A stretch of 64,000 nucleotides of DNA from Gryllotalpicola ginsengisoli DSM 22003 (GCF_000419445.1 NZ_AULK01000002.1:1-64000); one strand, 5' to 3'; counted from the first letter of the stretch, positions 25,278-34,192 are shown. Numbers and translations are program-made. Notes: generated from the letters alone by a model not told the origin.

Positions 25278-26044
25278 CCATCGCCGCCGAGCTCGGCGAC
25301 GGGCAGATCGAGCTCGTCTCGCGCATCCCCTCCGCGTCGAACGCCGCGTTCTTCGGCCGCGTCGGCGACACCGCCGTGATCTACAAGCCGTCGGCGGGGG
25401 AGAAGCCGCTGTGGGACTTCCCCGACGGCGATCTCGCCCAGCGCGAGCTCGCCGCGTACCTCGTCTCCGAGGCGCTCGGCTGGAACATCGTGCCGCCCAC
25501 CTGCGTGCGCGACGGGCCGTTCGGGCCCGGCATGGTGCAGCTGTGGCGAGAGCCCGGCCGCGGCCGACGCGCGGTCGAGCTGGTGCCGCGTCGCGAGCGG
25601 ATGACGGCGGGGCGGCGGCGCGTCTTCGACGCCGTCGGCGACCCCGAGCTGCCCGTAGCCATCGCCCACGAGGACTCGGCCGAGCTGCGCCGCATCGCCG
25701 TCTTCGACGTGGTCGTCAACAACGCCGACCGCAAGGGCGGGCACATCCTCGAGATGCCCGACGGGCACCGGCACGGGGTCGACCACGGGCTGACCTTCCA
25801 CGAGGACGACAAGCTGCGCACCGTGCTGTGGGGGTGGGCGGGGGATGCCCTGCGGCCGGACGAGCTCGCGGGCGTCGCGCGGCTGCGCGCCGCCCTCACC
25901 GGTGCCCTGGGCGCCGAGCTCGCGGGGCTGCTCAGCTCCGCAGAGGTGGAGGTGCTCGACTGGCGGTGCGAGCTGCTGCTCGACGAGGCGCGGTTCCCCG
26001 AGCCGCGGATCGGCTGGCACGCGGTGCCCTGGCCCCTCCTCTGA
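25274..26044 (+). CDS. SCO1664 family protein
   Basis: This 256-residue actinobacterial protein with a PI3/PI4-kinase-like fold signature: AVIYKPSAGEKPLWDFPDG (N-lobe Lys), ELAAYLVSEALGW, then DVVVNNADRKGGHIL (catalytic-loop-like DxxxNNxDRKGGH) and HGVDHGLTFH. It may phosphorylate or bind a small molecule, but no activity is established. ATG at 25274 overlaps the preceding stop, giving translational coupling with the phosphomutase. It is followed by repeats and an intrinsic terminator. Confidence 0.85.
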   Translation: MTIAAELGDGQIELVSRIPSASNAAFFGRVGDTAVIYKPSAGEKPLWDFPDGDLAQRELAAYLVSEALGWNIVPPTCVRDGPFGPGMVQLWREPGRGRRAVELVPRRERMTAGRRRVFDAVGDPELPVAIAHEDSAELRRIAVFDVVVNNADRKGGHILEMPDGHRHGVDHGLTFHEDDKLRTVLWGWAGDALRPDELAGVARLRAALTGALGAELAGLLSSAEVEVLDWRCELLLDEARFPEPRIGWHAVPWPLL

Positions 26045-26062
26045 CGCGCGCCTCGAAGCCCG

Positions 26063-26131
26063 TTCCCTGAGGAGCGCGGAGCGCGTCTCGAAGGGCGGGC
26101 TTCGAGACGCCGGCTGCGCCGGCTCCTCAGC
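26063..26131 (+). repeat. Head-to-head pair of family A variant repeats
   Basis: CTGAGGAGCGCGGAGCGCGTCTCGAAG (in part) at 26063-26095 faces an inverted copy at 26096-26131 (CTTCGAGACGCCGG...CCTCAGCC). The pair can fold into one long hairpin just after the SCO1664 stop. Confidence 0.8.
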
Positions 26132-26165
26132 CATCGGGAACGGGGAGGCGGCGCCGCGGAACGAC

Positions 26166-26193
26166 GAAGCCCCCTCCTTGCGGAGGGGGCTTC
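26166..26193 (+). terminator. Intrinsic terminator
   Basis: GAAGCCCCCTCC-ttgc-GGAGGGGGCTTC is a perfect 12-bp stem between the SCO1664 gene and the convergent tRNA-Pro. It can serve both directions. Confidence 0.85.
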
Positions 26194-26200
26194 ACGAATG

Positions 26201-26274
<74 letters not shown>

Positions 26275-26348
26275 GTCGGCCCCGAAGGGCCTCGGCCAGT
26301 CTACCCGATCGTGTGAGCGGCGCAGACCATGCGGCCCGGCCCCGGAGG

Positions 26349-28877
26349 TCAGCCGGTGCCCGGTGTCGGTTCCGTCTGATCACCGCCGCCGAGCAGGCCG
26401 CCGGCATCGCCTCCGCTGTCGCCGCTGCCCGCGCCGGTGTCCGTTCCCGTGCTCGGGCTCGGCTGGCTCGTCTGCGAGGCCTGCTGACTCGGCTGGGACG
26501 TCTGCGAGGGCTGCGAGGTCGCCGACGCCGACGGCGAGGGCGTCGCCGTCGTGCTGGGCTGCGGCGCGGTCGTGGCCGGCGGCTGGTAGTTCGAGCCGTA
26601 CAGCAGCTCGCTCGAAGGCGCGGGCCAGTCCCCGCCGCCGTAGACGGCGTTGAGCGCCGCGATGATGGGCTTCGCGACCACGAGCTTGGCGTCGCCGCCG
26701 TAGACGTACGCCCCCGTGGTCGCATTCGTGAAGCTCTGTTTTCGGATGTTCACCCACTCGGACTGCGGACCCGTGTTGCCGACCCACGTCGCCTGCGCGA
26801 CCTTCGTGGTCGAGGTGATGAGCCAGTTCTGCTGCGCCTCGTCACTCGTACCGGTCTTGCCGAACAGCGGGATGCCGTCGCCCGGGTTGGCGAGCGCGCC
26901 GGTGCCCGGGGAGACCATGACGGTCTTCAGGGCGTAGATCACGGCGTCGGCGATGTCCTTGGGGATGGCCTGCGTGCACGTCGTCTTCGGCACGGTGATC
27001 GACTTGCCCGTATCCATCCGGGTGATCTTGTCGATCGCGATCGGCGTGCAGGTCATGCCGCCGTTGGCGAACCCGGCGTAGGCCTCGGCCATCTGCAGCG
27101 GCGAGACCGAGTTCACGCCGATCGCGCTGGTCGGCGCGGTCGACCACTTGTTCGCCGGGTTCGCGCTGTCCACCCCCATCGACTTCGCGAGCTCGTGCAC
27201 CTCGCACAGGTTCAGCTGCTCGGCCATGGCCATGTAGGCCGTGTTCACCGACAGCTGCGTCGCCGACAGCACCGAGCGGTAGCCGGCCTCCCACGACTCG
27301 TCGTTCTGCACCTGGAACAGCGCGTTGCCGCCGTAGGGAGCATCCGACCCGCAGGTCGATTTGAAGTCCTGGTAGTTGAACCAGGTGCTCGACCCGTTCA
27401 CGGTCTCGTAGAGGGTGTGCCCCTTCTCCAGCCAATCGGCGAGCACGAACGGCTTGAACGACGAGCCCGTCGGGAACCCGCCCGAACTGCCGTACTCGTA
27501 TGGGGTGGTGTAGTTCACCGCCGTCGCCCCCGGATCGGAGGTCGCCCCCGCGGTGTACGTCTTGTTCTCGGCCATCGTCACGACGCGGCCGGTGCCGACC
27601 TCCATCGACACGTTGGCGGCGCCGAGATCGTAGGTCGTCGAGTGCGGGATCACCGCGTCCAGCGAGCTCTGCGCGGTGGACTGCAGGTCGAGGTTCAGCG
27701 TCGTGTAGACGTTCAGCCCGCCCTGGCGGAACAGGCGGCGCCGGTCGTCGGCCGTCTTGCCGAAGGCCTTGTCCGACAGCATGATGTCCTGCACGTAGTC
27801 GCAGAAGAACCCGGCGTCGTACTGCTGCGCCGTGGAGCAGCCCGACGGCACGTCCTTCAGCTTCGGCGTGATCGGCTGCTTGACCGTCTCCTCGTACTGC
27901 TTCTTCGTGATCTTGTCGTTCACGAGCATCCGCTCGAGCACGTAGTCGCGGCGGTCCTTGGTGGCCTTGTAGCCGTTGTCGGGGTTGCTGCCCGGGTTCT
28001 CCTTCGCGGTCTGGTCGATGCGCAGGTTGGCCGGGTTGTTCAGGATCGCGACCAGCGTCGCCGCCTGGTTCAGGTCGAGCTTCGCGGCGCTGGTGCTGTA
28101 GTAGTGCTGGGCGGCGGCCTCGACGCCGTAGGTCGAGCCGCCGAAGCCGACCAGGTTGAGGTAGCCGAGCAGGATCTCGTTCTTCGAGTAGCTCTTGCTC
28201 AGCCCCATCGCGTAGCGGATCTCCTGGATCTTGCGATCCACGCTGACCCCGGCCGCGTCCTGGTAGCAGTCGTTGAGCTTCTTCTCCTGCTGCTTCTGCT
28301 GCTTCTTCGTCGCGTTCGCGTCGACCGAGTACTCGCTCTCGCAGCGCTGCACGAGCACGTTCTTCACGTACTGCTGGGTGATCGACGAACCGCCCTGCAC
28401 GCTGCCGCCGAGGGCGGTGCTGGTCGCGCCGCGCAGCGTGCCGATGATGTCGACGCCGCCCTCCTTGTAGAAGCGCGGATCCTCCGTCGCCACCGCGGCG
28501 TCCTTGACGGTCTGCGCGACCTGGTTCCACTTCACGTCGACGCGGTTCTGGTAGTAGAACTGCGCGATCTTCACCCACTGGCCGCCCTTGGTGGCGTAGA
28601 ACGCCGTGTACTGGTCGGGCGGGTCGATCTTCAGATAGTCGGGCAGGGAGTTGAAGGCATCGGAGCCCTTGTTGACGATGGTCGAACTCGCGAACGCGGC
28701 GGGCGACAGCAGTGCCCCGACGAGCACGCCGGCGAGGACGCTCAGCCCCAGAAAGGACGCGATCGCGCCGACCTTGCTACCTGAGCGGGACCCCCGGAAC
28801 GACGCGAAGACAGACACGGAGGAGAGGGTACCCAGGCAGGGTGGGAGCTTTCTCAGTGGGCGCCGTGATCGACCCAT
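26349..28877 (-). CDS. Class A penicillin-binding protein (transglycosylase/transpeptidase), no PASTA domain
   Basis: This 842-residue bifunctional cell-wall synthase has an N-terminal anchor (about 35-65), a GT51 glycosyltransferase domain (EDPRFYKEGGVD near 131; GGSSITQQYVKN) and a transpeptidase domain with SxxK in TGSSFKPF (near 471), SVNTAY and FGKTGTSDE. The tail (about 770-842) is a Ser/Pro/Thr/Gln-rich, disordered extracellular stretch. It is the third gene of a minus-strand operon and a paralogue of the first gene, which instead ends in PASTA domains. ATG 28877 is used; GTG 28817 is an in-frame alternative. Confidence 0.9.
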   Translation of the reverse strand: MGRSRRPLRKLPPCLGTLSSVSVFASFRGSRSGSKVGAIASFLGLSVLAGVLVGALLSPAAFASSTIVNKGSDAFNSLPDYLKIDPPDQYTAFYATKGGQWVKIAQFYYQNRVDVKWNQVAQTVKDAAVATEDPRFYKEGGVDIIGTLRGATSTALGGSVQGGSSITQQYVKNVLVQRCESEYSVDANATKKQQKQQEKKLNDCYQDAAGVSVDRKIQEIRYAMGLSKSYSKNEILLGYLNLVGFGGSTYGVEAAAQHYYSTSAAKLDLNQAATLVAILNNPANLRIDQTAKENPGSNPDNGYKATKDRRDYVLERMLVNDKITKKQYEETVKQPITPKLKDVPSGCSTAQQYDAGFFCDYVQDIMLSDKAFGKTADDRRRLFRQGGLNVYTTLNLDLQSTAQSSLDAVIPHSTTYDLGAANVSMEVGTGRVVTMAENKTYTAGATSDPGATAVNYTTPYEYGSSGGFPTGSSFKPFVLADWLEKGHTLYETVNGSSTWFNYQDFKSTCGSDAPYGGNALFQVQNDESWEAGYRSVLSATQLSVNTAYMAMAEQLNLCEVHELAKSMGVDSANPANKWSTAPTSAIGVNSVSPLQMAEAYAGFANGGMTCTPIAIDKITRMDTGKSITVPKTTCTQAIPKDIADAVIYALKTVMVSPGTGALANPGDGIPLFGKTGTSDEAQQNWLITSTTKVAQATWVGNTGPQSEWVNIRKQSFTNATTGAYVYGGDAKLVVAKPIIAALNAVYGGGDWPAPSSELLYGSNYQPPATTAPQPSTTATPSPSASATSQPSQTSQPSQQASQTSQPSPSTGTDTGAGSGDSGGDAGGLLGGGDQTEPTPGTG

Positions 28878-28904
28878 TGTTACGCGCCCGATATGCGCGA
28901 GCTG

Positions 28905-29951
28905 TTAGGCGACGGATGCCTCGGCCGTCGGCACCAGCGTCAGCAGCGACGCCTCGGGCGGGCAGGCGAAGCGCACCGGCGCGTAGATCGATGTGCCGAG
29001 TCCCGCGCTCACATTGAGGTAGGAGGAGCGCCGGGCGTGCTGCCACATGCTCAGCCCCTTCACCTGCTGGCGGGGGATGTCGCAGTTGGTCACGAGCGCG
29101 CCGAAGCCCGGCACGCAGATCTGGCCCCCGTGCGTGTGGCCGGCGAGGATCAGCTGCGCGCCGTGGTTGACGAAGTCGTTCAGCACCCGCTGGTACGGCG
29201 CGTGCGCGACGCCGATGCGCACCACGGAGTTCTGGGGCGATCGAGGAGCGCCGCGGCGCCCCTTCCCCGCCGGCTGAGGAGCGCCTTGGCGCGTCTCGAA
29301 GCCCCACTCCTCGTCGAAGCTCTCCTCGAGCTCGTCGATCGCGCCGGCCACGAGGTCGAGCCGGTCGTAGCCGCGGTGCGGGTCGTCGACGCCGAAGAAC
29401 TCGAACCGGGTGCCCTTGACCGTGATCGCGGCCGCCGTGTTGTTGAGGCCGGTCAGCCCCAGGTCGTCGAAGTAACGCCGGAGCGCGTCGATGTCGAGCC
29501 GGGTCGCCTCGCCGTGCAGGCGGGAGGGGCCGGTGAAGTACTTCATCGGATTGCGCGGCTTCGGCGCGAAGTAGTCGTTCGAGCCCCACACGTACACCCC
29601 CGGCGTGCCGCGGAACGGCTCGAGCCCGGCCGCCACCCCGATCAGGCCGTCCCGGTGCCCGAGGTTGTCGCCGGTGTCGACGATCAGGTCGGGCTGCAGG
29701 CGGGCCAGCGCCGCGATCCAGGCCTGCTTGTCGCGCTGCCACGGCGCCATGTGCAGGTCGCTCAGGTGCAGCATCCGGATCGGCTCGGCGCCGGCCGGCA
29801 GCACCGGCACGATGTGCTCGCGCAGGGTGAAGAGGTTGCGCTCGACGAGGGCGCCCCAGGCGAGCGCACCGGCGGCCAGGGCGGCGCCGGTCGTGACGAG
29901 GGAGCCCGCGCCGCGCCATCCGTTGGACCGGGATGGGCTAATGGTGGCCAT
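28905..29951 (-). CDS. Metallophosphoesterase, membrane-anchored, with a repeat-derived insertion
   Basis: This 348-residue calcineurin-like phosphoesterase of the YkuE type has an N-terminal membrane segment (about 17-35), then metal-site motifs LSDLH, DTGDN, GSND (in place of the common GNHD/E) and GHTHGG. It probably acts on the outer membrane face or on lipid-linked phosphates. It overlaps the upstream PBP gene by 14 bases and lies between two PBPs, suggesting a cell-wall or undecaprenyl-phosphate-related role (inference). Residues about 215-240 (FETRQGAPQPAGKGRRGAP, in part) are encoded by a family A repeat at 29272-29305 plus a partial unit, an in-frame insertion before the GHTH motif. 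Confidence 0.88.
   Translation of the reverse strand: MATISPSRSNGWRGAGSLVTTGAALAAGALAWGALVERNLFTLREHIVPVLPAGAEPIRMLHLSDLHMAPWQRDKQAWIAALARLQPDLIVDTGDNLGHRDGLIGVAAGLEPFRGTPGVYVWGSNDYFAPKPRNPMKYFTGPSRLHGEATRLDIDALRRYFDDLGLTGLNNTAAAITVKGTRFEFFGVDDPHRGYDRLDLVAGAIDELEESFDEEWGFETRQGAPQPAGKGRRGAPRSPQNSVVRIGVAHAPYQRVLNDFVNHGAQLILAGHTHGGQICVPGFGALVTNCDIPRQQVKGLSMWQHARRSSYLNVSAGLGTSIYAPVRFACPPEASLLTLVPTAEASVA
29272..29305 (-). repeat. Family A variant repeat inside the phosphoesterase gene
   Basis: GGCTGAGGAGCGCC-ttggcg-CGTCTCGAAGCCCC is the same element found between genes elsewhere. A partial unit (cgatcgaggagcgccg) precedes it at about 29238. The insertion keeps the reading frame. Confidence 0.8.
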
Positions 29952-32658
29952 GACCGCCGCCGCCGGGGGCCGGAGACGAGCCGCCGCTGTCGCCGTCGCC
30001 GCTGCTCTTGGCCGCCGCCTTGACGGTGATGGTGACCTCGGCGCCCTCCTTCGCTTCCGAGTCGGCGCCGGGGCTCTGCGCGGAGACCGTGCCGGACGTG
30101 CTGCCGCTGACCTTCACGTGGAAGCCCGCCGCGAGCAGTGTCTTCGTGGCGTCGGCCACCGACTTGCCCACCACGTTCGGCACCTTCACCAGGTTGCCCT
30201 TCGAGGTGTAGACCTGCACGACCGAGCCCTTGCTGGCCTTGCTGCCCGCGCCCGGGTTGGTGCCGGCGACCTTGCCCTTCTCGACGGAGGAGTCCTTTTC
30301 GCCGCCGTCCTGGTAGGTGAAGCCGAGGCCGGAGAGGATGGACTTCGCCTCACTGACCGTCTTGCCGCTCAGGTCGGGCACCGGGATCTGCTCGCCGTTG
30401 GTCAGCTTGTCGTCCGGTGCGGGGAACTCGCTGCCGCCGTAGACGCGGTTCAGCTCCTGCAGGATCGGTTTCACGACGCTGAACTTGACGTTGCGCCCCT
30501 GGTTCGGCCCTGGCCAGGTCAGGCTCTGGAAGCCGACGTTGCCCGACACGTTGCCGACCCAGACCGCGTTGGCGACCTTGGTGGTCGAGGAGACCAGCCA
30601 GTTCTCCTCGGAGTTGTCGGAGGTGCCGGTCTTGCCCATGATCGGCACGCCGTCGCCCGGGTTCGCGGCCTGGGCGGTGCCGCCGGCCTGGAACGGGGTC
30701 TTCAGCGCGTAGGCCACCGTCGCGGCGATCTTCGGGTCGATCGCCTGCGTGCACGTCGACTTCGGCACCGCGAGCGACTTGTTGTTCGCGTCGACGATCT
30801 TGTCGATGTAGATCGGCGAGCAGGTCTTGCCCTTGTTGGCGATGCCGGCGTAGGCGACCGCCATGTCGACCGGCGCGATGTAGTTGGTGCCGAGGATCGA
30901 CGCCGGCTGGTAGTTGAGCTGGCTCGGAACCGGCTTGCCGTTGTCGTCCTTCACGATGACGAGCTGCCCCGCCGAGTTGTACTCGCGCTCGTACGGGTAC
31001 GCGGGCTTCACGCCGAGCGACTTCGCGACATCACGGATGCCGCACATGTCGAGCTGCTCGCCCATGACGGCGTACGCGGTGTTGACCGACTCCTTGGTCG
31101 CGGTGAGCACGGTCATCCGCCCGCCCTCGCCGGCCGTGTCGTTGCCCAGAGTCCAGGTTCCGGCGAAGGGGCCCGATTGACAGGAGGCGTGATAGTTCGA
31201 CTGCGGAATGGTGACGGTGCCCGTGGGTGCGTTGACGTAGTCGTTGAGCGCGTGGCCCTCTTTCAGCCATTCGATCAGCGAGAAGGTCTTGTACGACGAC
31301 CCCGTTTGGAAGCCCGCGGACCCGCCGTGCTGGTAATCGAAGGGGTAGGCGACGGTCGTCGAATCCGATTGCAGCGTATTCGTCGTGTTGTACGGCCGGT
31401 TCTGCACCGCCATCACCACGCGGCCGGTGCCCACCTCGACCGACACGTCGGCGGCGCCGAGGTCCATGCCGGCGCGGGTCGCGGGGATGTAGGCGCTGAG
31501 ATTGGCCTGGGCGCTGGACTGCAGGTCGAGGTTCAACGCGGTGTAGATCTTCAGGCCGCCGTGGTTCAGCAGCTCGTCGCGATCATCCTGCGTCTTGCCG
31601 AACACGGTGTTGCTCTGCAGCTCGTTGATCACCGCCTGGCAGTAGAACGCGGCGTCGTACTTCGCGGCCTGCGCGCAGCCGGAGGGCTGCGGGGTGATCT
31701 TCGGCTTGATCGGGGTCTTGACGGCCGCCTCGTACTGCGCCTTGGAGATCTTCTTGTTCTTCAGCATCGAGGAGAGCACGTAGTCGCGCCGCTGCTTGGC
31801 CAGCTTGTATCCCGACTTCGGGCCGTTGTCGGGGGACTCCTTGTCGGTCAGGTCGATGCGCAGCTTGTTCGGGTTGTTGACGATGCCGACGAGCGTGGCG
31901 GCCTGCGCCAGCGTGAGCTTGGCCGCCGTCGTGTCGAAGTAGTAGCGGGCGGCGGACTCGATGCCGTAGATCTGGCCGCCGAAGCCGGCGATATTGAGGT
32001 ATCCGAGCAGGATCTCGCGCTTGGTGTACTTCTTCTCCAGGCCGATGGCGAGCTTCATCTCCTGCACCTTGCGGGCGGGAGTCTGCTGCGTGTACTCGTC
32101 GTAGCAGTCCTGGTACTTCTTGTCCATCTCGGCCTGCGCCTTCTTCTGCGCATCGCCGGTGCCGTCGACCAGCACGTTGTACTTCTCACAGGTCTGCAGG
32201 CGCACGTTCTTGACGTACTGCTGCGTGATCGACGAGCCGCCCTGCACGTCGCCGCTGCCGCCGAGGTAGGTCACCGCGATGGCGCGGGCGGTGCCCTCGA
32301 GGTCGATGCCGCCGTGCTCGTAGAAGCGCGGGTCCTCGGCGCTCACCGCGGCGTCCTTGACGATCTGGTTGACCTGGTCCCACTTGTCGATGATGCGGTT
32401 CTGCGAGTAGAAGGTCGCGATCGCCTGCGGCTTGCCGTTCTTGGTCGCGTACATCGTCGAACGCGTCGCCAAGGGGTCGATCTTGATGTACTCGGGCAGA
32501 CCCTCGAACACACCGATGCTGTTGTTCGCCGCCATGCCGGTGACCGCCACCGCCGGGGTCACCGCCGCGGCGACCAGCAGGCCTGCGACCACGCTCATCG
32601 CGATGAAGCCGATGAGGCCGCCGATCACACCTGTGGCAGTGACATTTCGGGCAGACAT
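29938..32658 (-). CDS. Class A penicillin-binding protein with two PASTA domains (PonA-like)
   Basis: This 906-residue bifunctional peptidoglycan synthase has a membrane anchor (about 12-38), GT51 domain (EDPRFYEHGGIDLEG; GGSSITQQYVKN), and a transpeptidase domain with SxxK in TGSSYKTF (near 453), SVNTAY and MGKTGTSDN. Two PASTA repeats follow (about 760-825 and 826-890; PNVVGKSVADATKTLLAAGF) and a Gly/His-rich end. PASTA domains bind peptidoglycan fragments and can be tied to Ser/Thr-kinase control. ATG 32658 is chosen because TATCTT (complement of 32666-32671) lies 7 bases upstream, giving a leaderless transcript. It is the first gene of a three-gene operon. Confidence 0.92.
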   Translation of the reverse strand: MSARNVTATGVIGGLIGFIAMSVVAGLLVAAAVTPAVAVTGMAANNSIGVFEGLPEYIKIDPLATRSTMYATKNGKPQAIATFYSQNRIIDKWDQVNQIVKDAAVSAEDPRFYEHGGIDLEGTARAIAVTYLGGSGDVQGGSSITQQYVKNVRLQTCEKYNVLVDGTGDAQKKAQAEMDKKYQDCYDEYTQQTPARKVQEMKLAIGLEKKYTKREILLGYLNIAGFGGQIYGIESAARYYFDTTAAKLTLAQAATLVGIVNNPNKLRIDLTDKESPDNGPKSGYKLAKQRRDYVLSSMLKNKKISKAQYEAAVKTPIKPKITPQPSGCAQAAKYDAAFYCQAVINELQSNTVFGKTQDDRDELLNHGGLKIYTALNLDLQSSAQANLSAYIPATRAGMDLGAADVSVEVGTGRVVMAVQNRPYNTTNTLQSDSTTVAYPFDYQHGGSAGFQTGSSYKTFSLIEWLKEGHALNDYVNAPTGTVTIPQSNYHASCQSGPFAGTWTLGNDTAGEGGRMTVLTATKESVNTAYAVMGEQLDMCGIRDVAKSLGVKPAYPYEREYNSAGQLVIVKDDNGKPVPSQLNYQPASILGTNYIAPVDMAVAYAGIANKGKTCSPIYIDKIVDANNKSLAVPKSTCTQAIDPKIAATVAYALKTPFQAGGTAQAANPGDGVPIMGKTGTSDNSEENWLVSSTTKVANAVWVGNVSGNVGFQSLTWPGPNQGRNVKFSVVKPILQELNRVYGGSEFPAPDDKLTNGEQIPVPDLSGKTVSEAKSILSGLGFTYQDGGEKDSSVEKGKVAGTNPGAGSKASKGSVVQVYTSKGNLVKVPNVVGKSVADATKTLLAAGFHVKVSGSTSGTVSAQSPGADSEAKEGAEVTITVKAAAKSSGDGDSGGSSPAPGGGGHGHH

Positions 32659-32746
32659 AGGATTCAAGATACAGACGGGAACCTGGCAACCGGCTCGGGC
32701 GCTCCCGCATTCGCGCGGATTCGTACGCATCGATCGAGGAGAGAAT

Positions 32747-32905
32747 TTGGCTCGCTGGGAGTACGTGACTACCCCGCTTCTGCTGCACCGTGAGACGGCG
32801 ATCCTGAACAACTGGGGCTCCGAGGGATGGGAGCTGGTTCAGGTCGCGCAGGGCCCGGAGGGCGGCCTGATCGCGTTCTTCAAGCGCCCGGTGGACGAGT
32901 CCTGA
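32747..32905 (+). CDS. DUF4177-type small protein
   Basis: This 52-residue protein (ARWEYVTTPLLLHRET, NWGSEGWELVQVAQGPEGG, FFKRP) matches short DUF4177-like proteins that often precede a RidA gene in Microbacteriaceae. It starts at TTG 32747, supported by GAGGAGA 5-10 bases upstream; a longer frame from 32432 overlaps the divergent PBP gene and is not credible. Its stop overlaps the RidA start by one base (TGATG). Function unknown. Confidence 0.75.
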   Translation: MARWEYVTTPLLLHRETAILNNWGSEGWELVQVAQGPEGGLIAFFKRPVDES

Positions 32906-33384
32906 TGGGCGCCCCCGTCTCCGCCGAATCGCGCCTCGCCGAGCTCGGCATCACGCTGCCCGAGGTGCCCGCGCCCGCCGGGGCGTACGTGCCCGCGGTG
33001 ATCACCGGCTCCCTCGTCTACACCGCCGGCCAGCTGCCGTTCGTCTCGGGCTCGCTGCCCGCGGTCGGCCGGGTCGGCGAGGGGCCGGGGCTCGTGGCAT
33101 CCGATGACGCGAAGGAGTACGCACGCATCGCCGCCGTCAACGCGCTCGCCGCCGCCCGCTCGGTGCTGGGCTCGCTCGACCGGGTCACCCGGGTGGTCAA
33201 GGTCGTCGGCTTCGTGGCATCGGATGCCTCGTTCACCGGTCAACCCGGCGTCATCAACGGCGCCTCCGAGCTGCTCGGGGACGTCTTCGGCGCCGCAGGC
33301 GCCCACGCCCGCTCGGCCGTCGGGGTGGCGGCGCTGCCGCTCGGCTCGCCCGTCGAGGTGGAGCTGGTGCTCGAATTCGAGTAG
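32905..33384 (+). CDS. ridA: RidA family protein
   Basis: This 159-residue member of the RidA/YjgF/UK114 family typically hydrolyses reactive enamine/imine intermediates from PLP enzymes. Seen: GSLVYTAGQLPFVSG, NALAAARSVLGSLDRV, KVVGFVASDASF and the C-terminal ELVLEFE. The Arg that binds substrate carboxylates in canonical RidA (usual RAAVGVA..P) is present in ARSAVGVAALP. The protein is longer than the 130-residue norm and fits the YjgF-like subgroup of actinobacteria. It is coupled to the DUF4177 gene. Confidence 0.88.
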   Translation: MGAPVSAESRLAELGITLPEVPAPAGAYVPAVITGSLVYTAGQLPFVSGSLPAVGRVGEGPGLVASDDAKEYARIAAVNALAAARSVLGSLDRVTRVVKVVGFVASDASFTGQPGVINGASELLGDVFGAAGAHARSAVGVAALPLGSPVEVELVLEFE

Positions 33385-33424
33385 GCGCGGGCGGGGCCCC
33401 TCGCTCGACCGGGCGATGCGAGAA

Positions 33425-33488
33425 TCCCAAGACGCAGGCTAGGGAGGAGCTTTTCGGCAGAAGTTCCTCCCTATCGTGCGTCTTGGGA
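33425..33488 (+). repeat. Palindromic repeat family C, copy 2
   Basis: Arms TCCCAAGACGCA and TGCGTCTTGGGA with inner GGGAGGAGCTTTTC and AGTTCCTCCCT. The right arm encodes the last codons (RISQDAR) and stop of the frameshifted DUF559 gene on the minus strand. Confidence 0.85.
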
Positions 33489-34192
33489 GATTCGGTGCGA
33501 GCCGTGGCCGAGGTGGAAGGCGATCTCCGCCCGCACCCTGGCCCAGTCGTGCATCACCTCGGCGTAGCCGTAGCGCAGGACGGTGTATCCCATCCGCCTC
33601 AGCCGGCGGTCCTGCCGGCGGTCGCGAGCCAGCTGCCCCGAGTCCTCCAGGTGCTGCTTGCCGTCGAGCTGGATGATCAGCCTGTCGCCGATCAGCAGGT
33701 CGACAGGGTGTCCGTCGATGACGACCTGCTCGCGGCACGGCACTCCCTCGAGGATGAGCCTCACGCGCGTGACCGATTCGAGTCCGGAATCCGCGAGGAC
33801 ACTCAGAGCATGTTGAGGCCTGACTCGAGGTAGATCAGGTCGCCGAGGGGATCGAGCGGTGCGCTGTCCCAGTGGGCACGCGGCCGCGGCTCGACACCGT
33901 CGTCGACGAAATGGCTGTGGTTGGCGCGGAACGCCACATGCAGCCTGCCGTCGTCGACGACCCAGATGCCGCGCAACCGCGCTGCCGAGACGCACGCGAG
34001 CCTGCCGCCGAGCGCGACCGCACGCACGAGGGCCGGGTCGGCCCACGGCCGAGCGACCACGCTGCGACTGACGGGGATCAGCTGGCCGTCCGCGATCCAG
34101 CGGCGCAGCTTGTGATCCGTGACGCCTTCGGCACGAAGCATCCGTCTCGTCACGATGCCCAGGTTGTCTCTCAGCAGGGTGCGAACCGTCAT
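33471..34192 (-). pseudogene. Frameshifted DUF559 (Vsr-like nuclease-domain) gene with AbiEi-type N-terminus
   Basis: Two overlapping minus-strand frames make one family protein. The N-terminal frame (33803-34192) has an AbiEi-antitoxin-like winged helix (GIVTRRMLRAEGVTDHKLRRW) and ends prematurely after YLESGLNML. The C-terminal frame resumes at about 33830 with SVLADSGLESVTRVRLI and the DUF559 core (VDLLIGDRLIIQLDGK, DRRQDRRLRRMGYTVLRYGY). A single-base indel near 33805-33830 explains this. DUF559 has a Vsr/restriction-endonuclease-like fold. The 3' end runs into a family C repeat, so the original C-terminus is also altered. A sequencing error is possible. Confidence 0.72.

Noticed and set aside
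32432-32746. N-terminal extension of the DUF4177 gene
   Set aside because: It is antisense to the PBP start region, and TTG 32747 has a good ribosome site and fits the family length.
29605-32793. 1062-codon open frame on the plus strand
   Set aside because: Antisense to the PASTA-type PBP gene; composition is biased and no domain is recognisable.
33803-34192. Stand-alone AbiEi-like antitoxin of 129 residues
   Set aside because: The following frame carries the DUF559 half with continuous homology, so a frameshifted single gene is the better reading.
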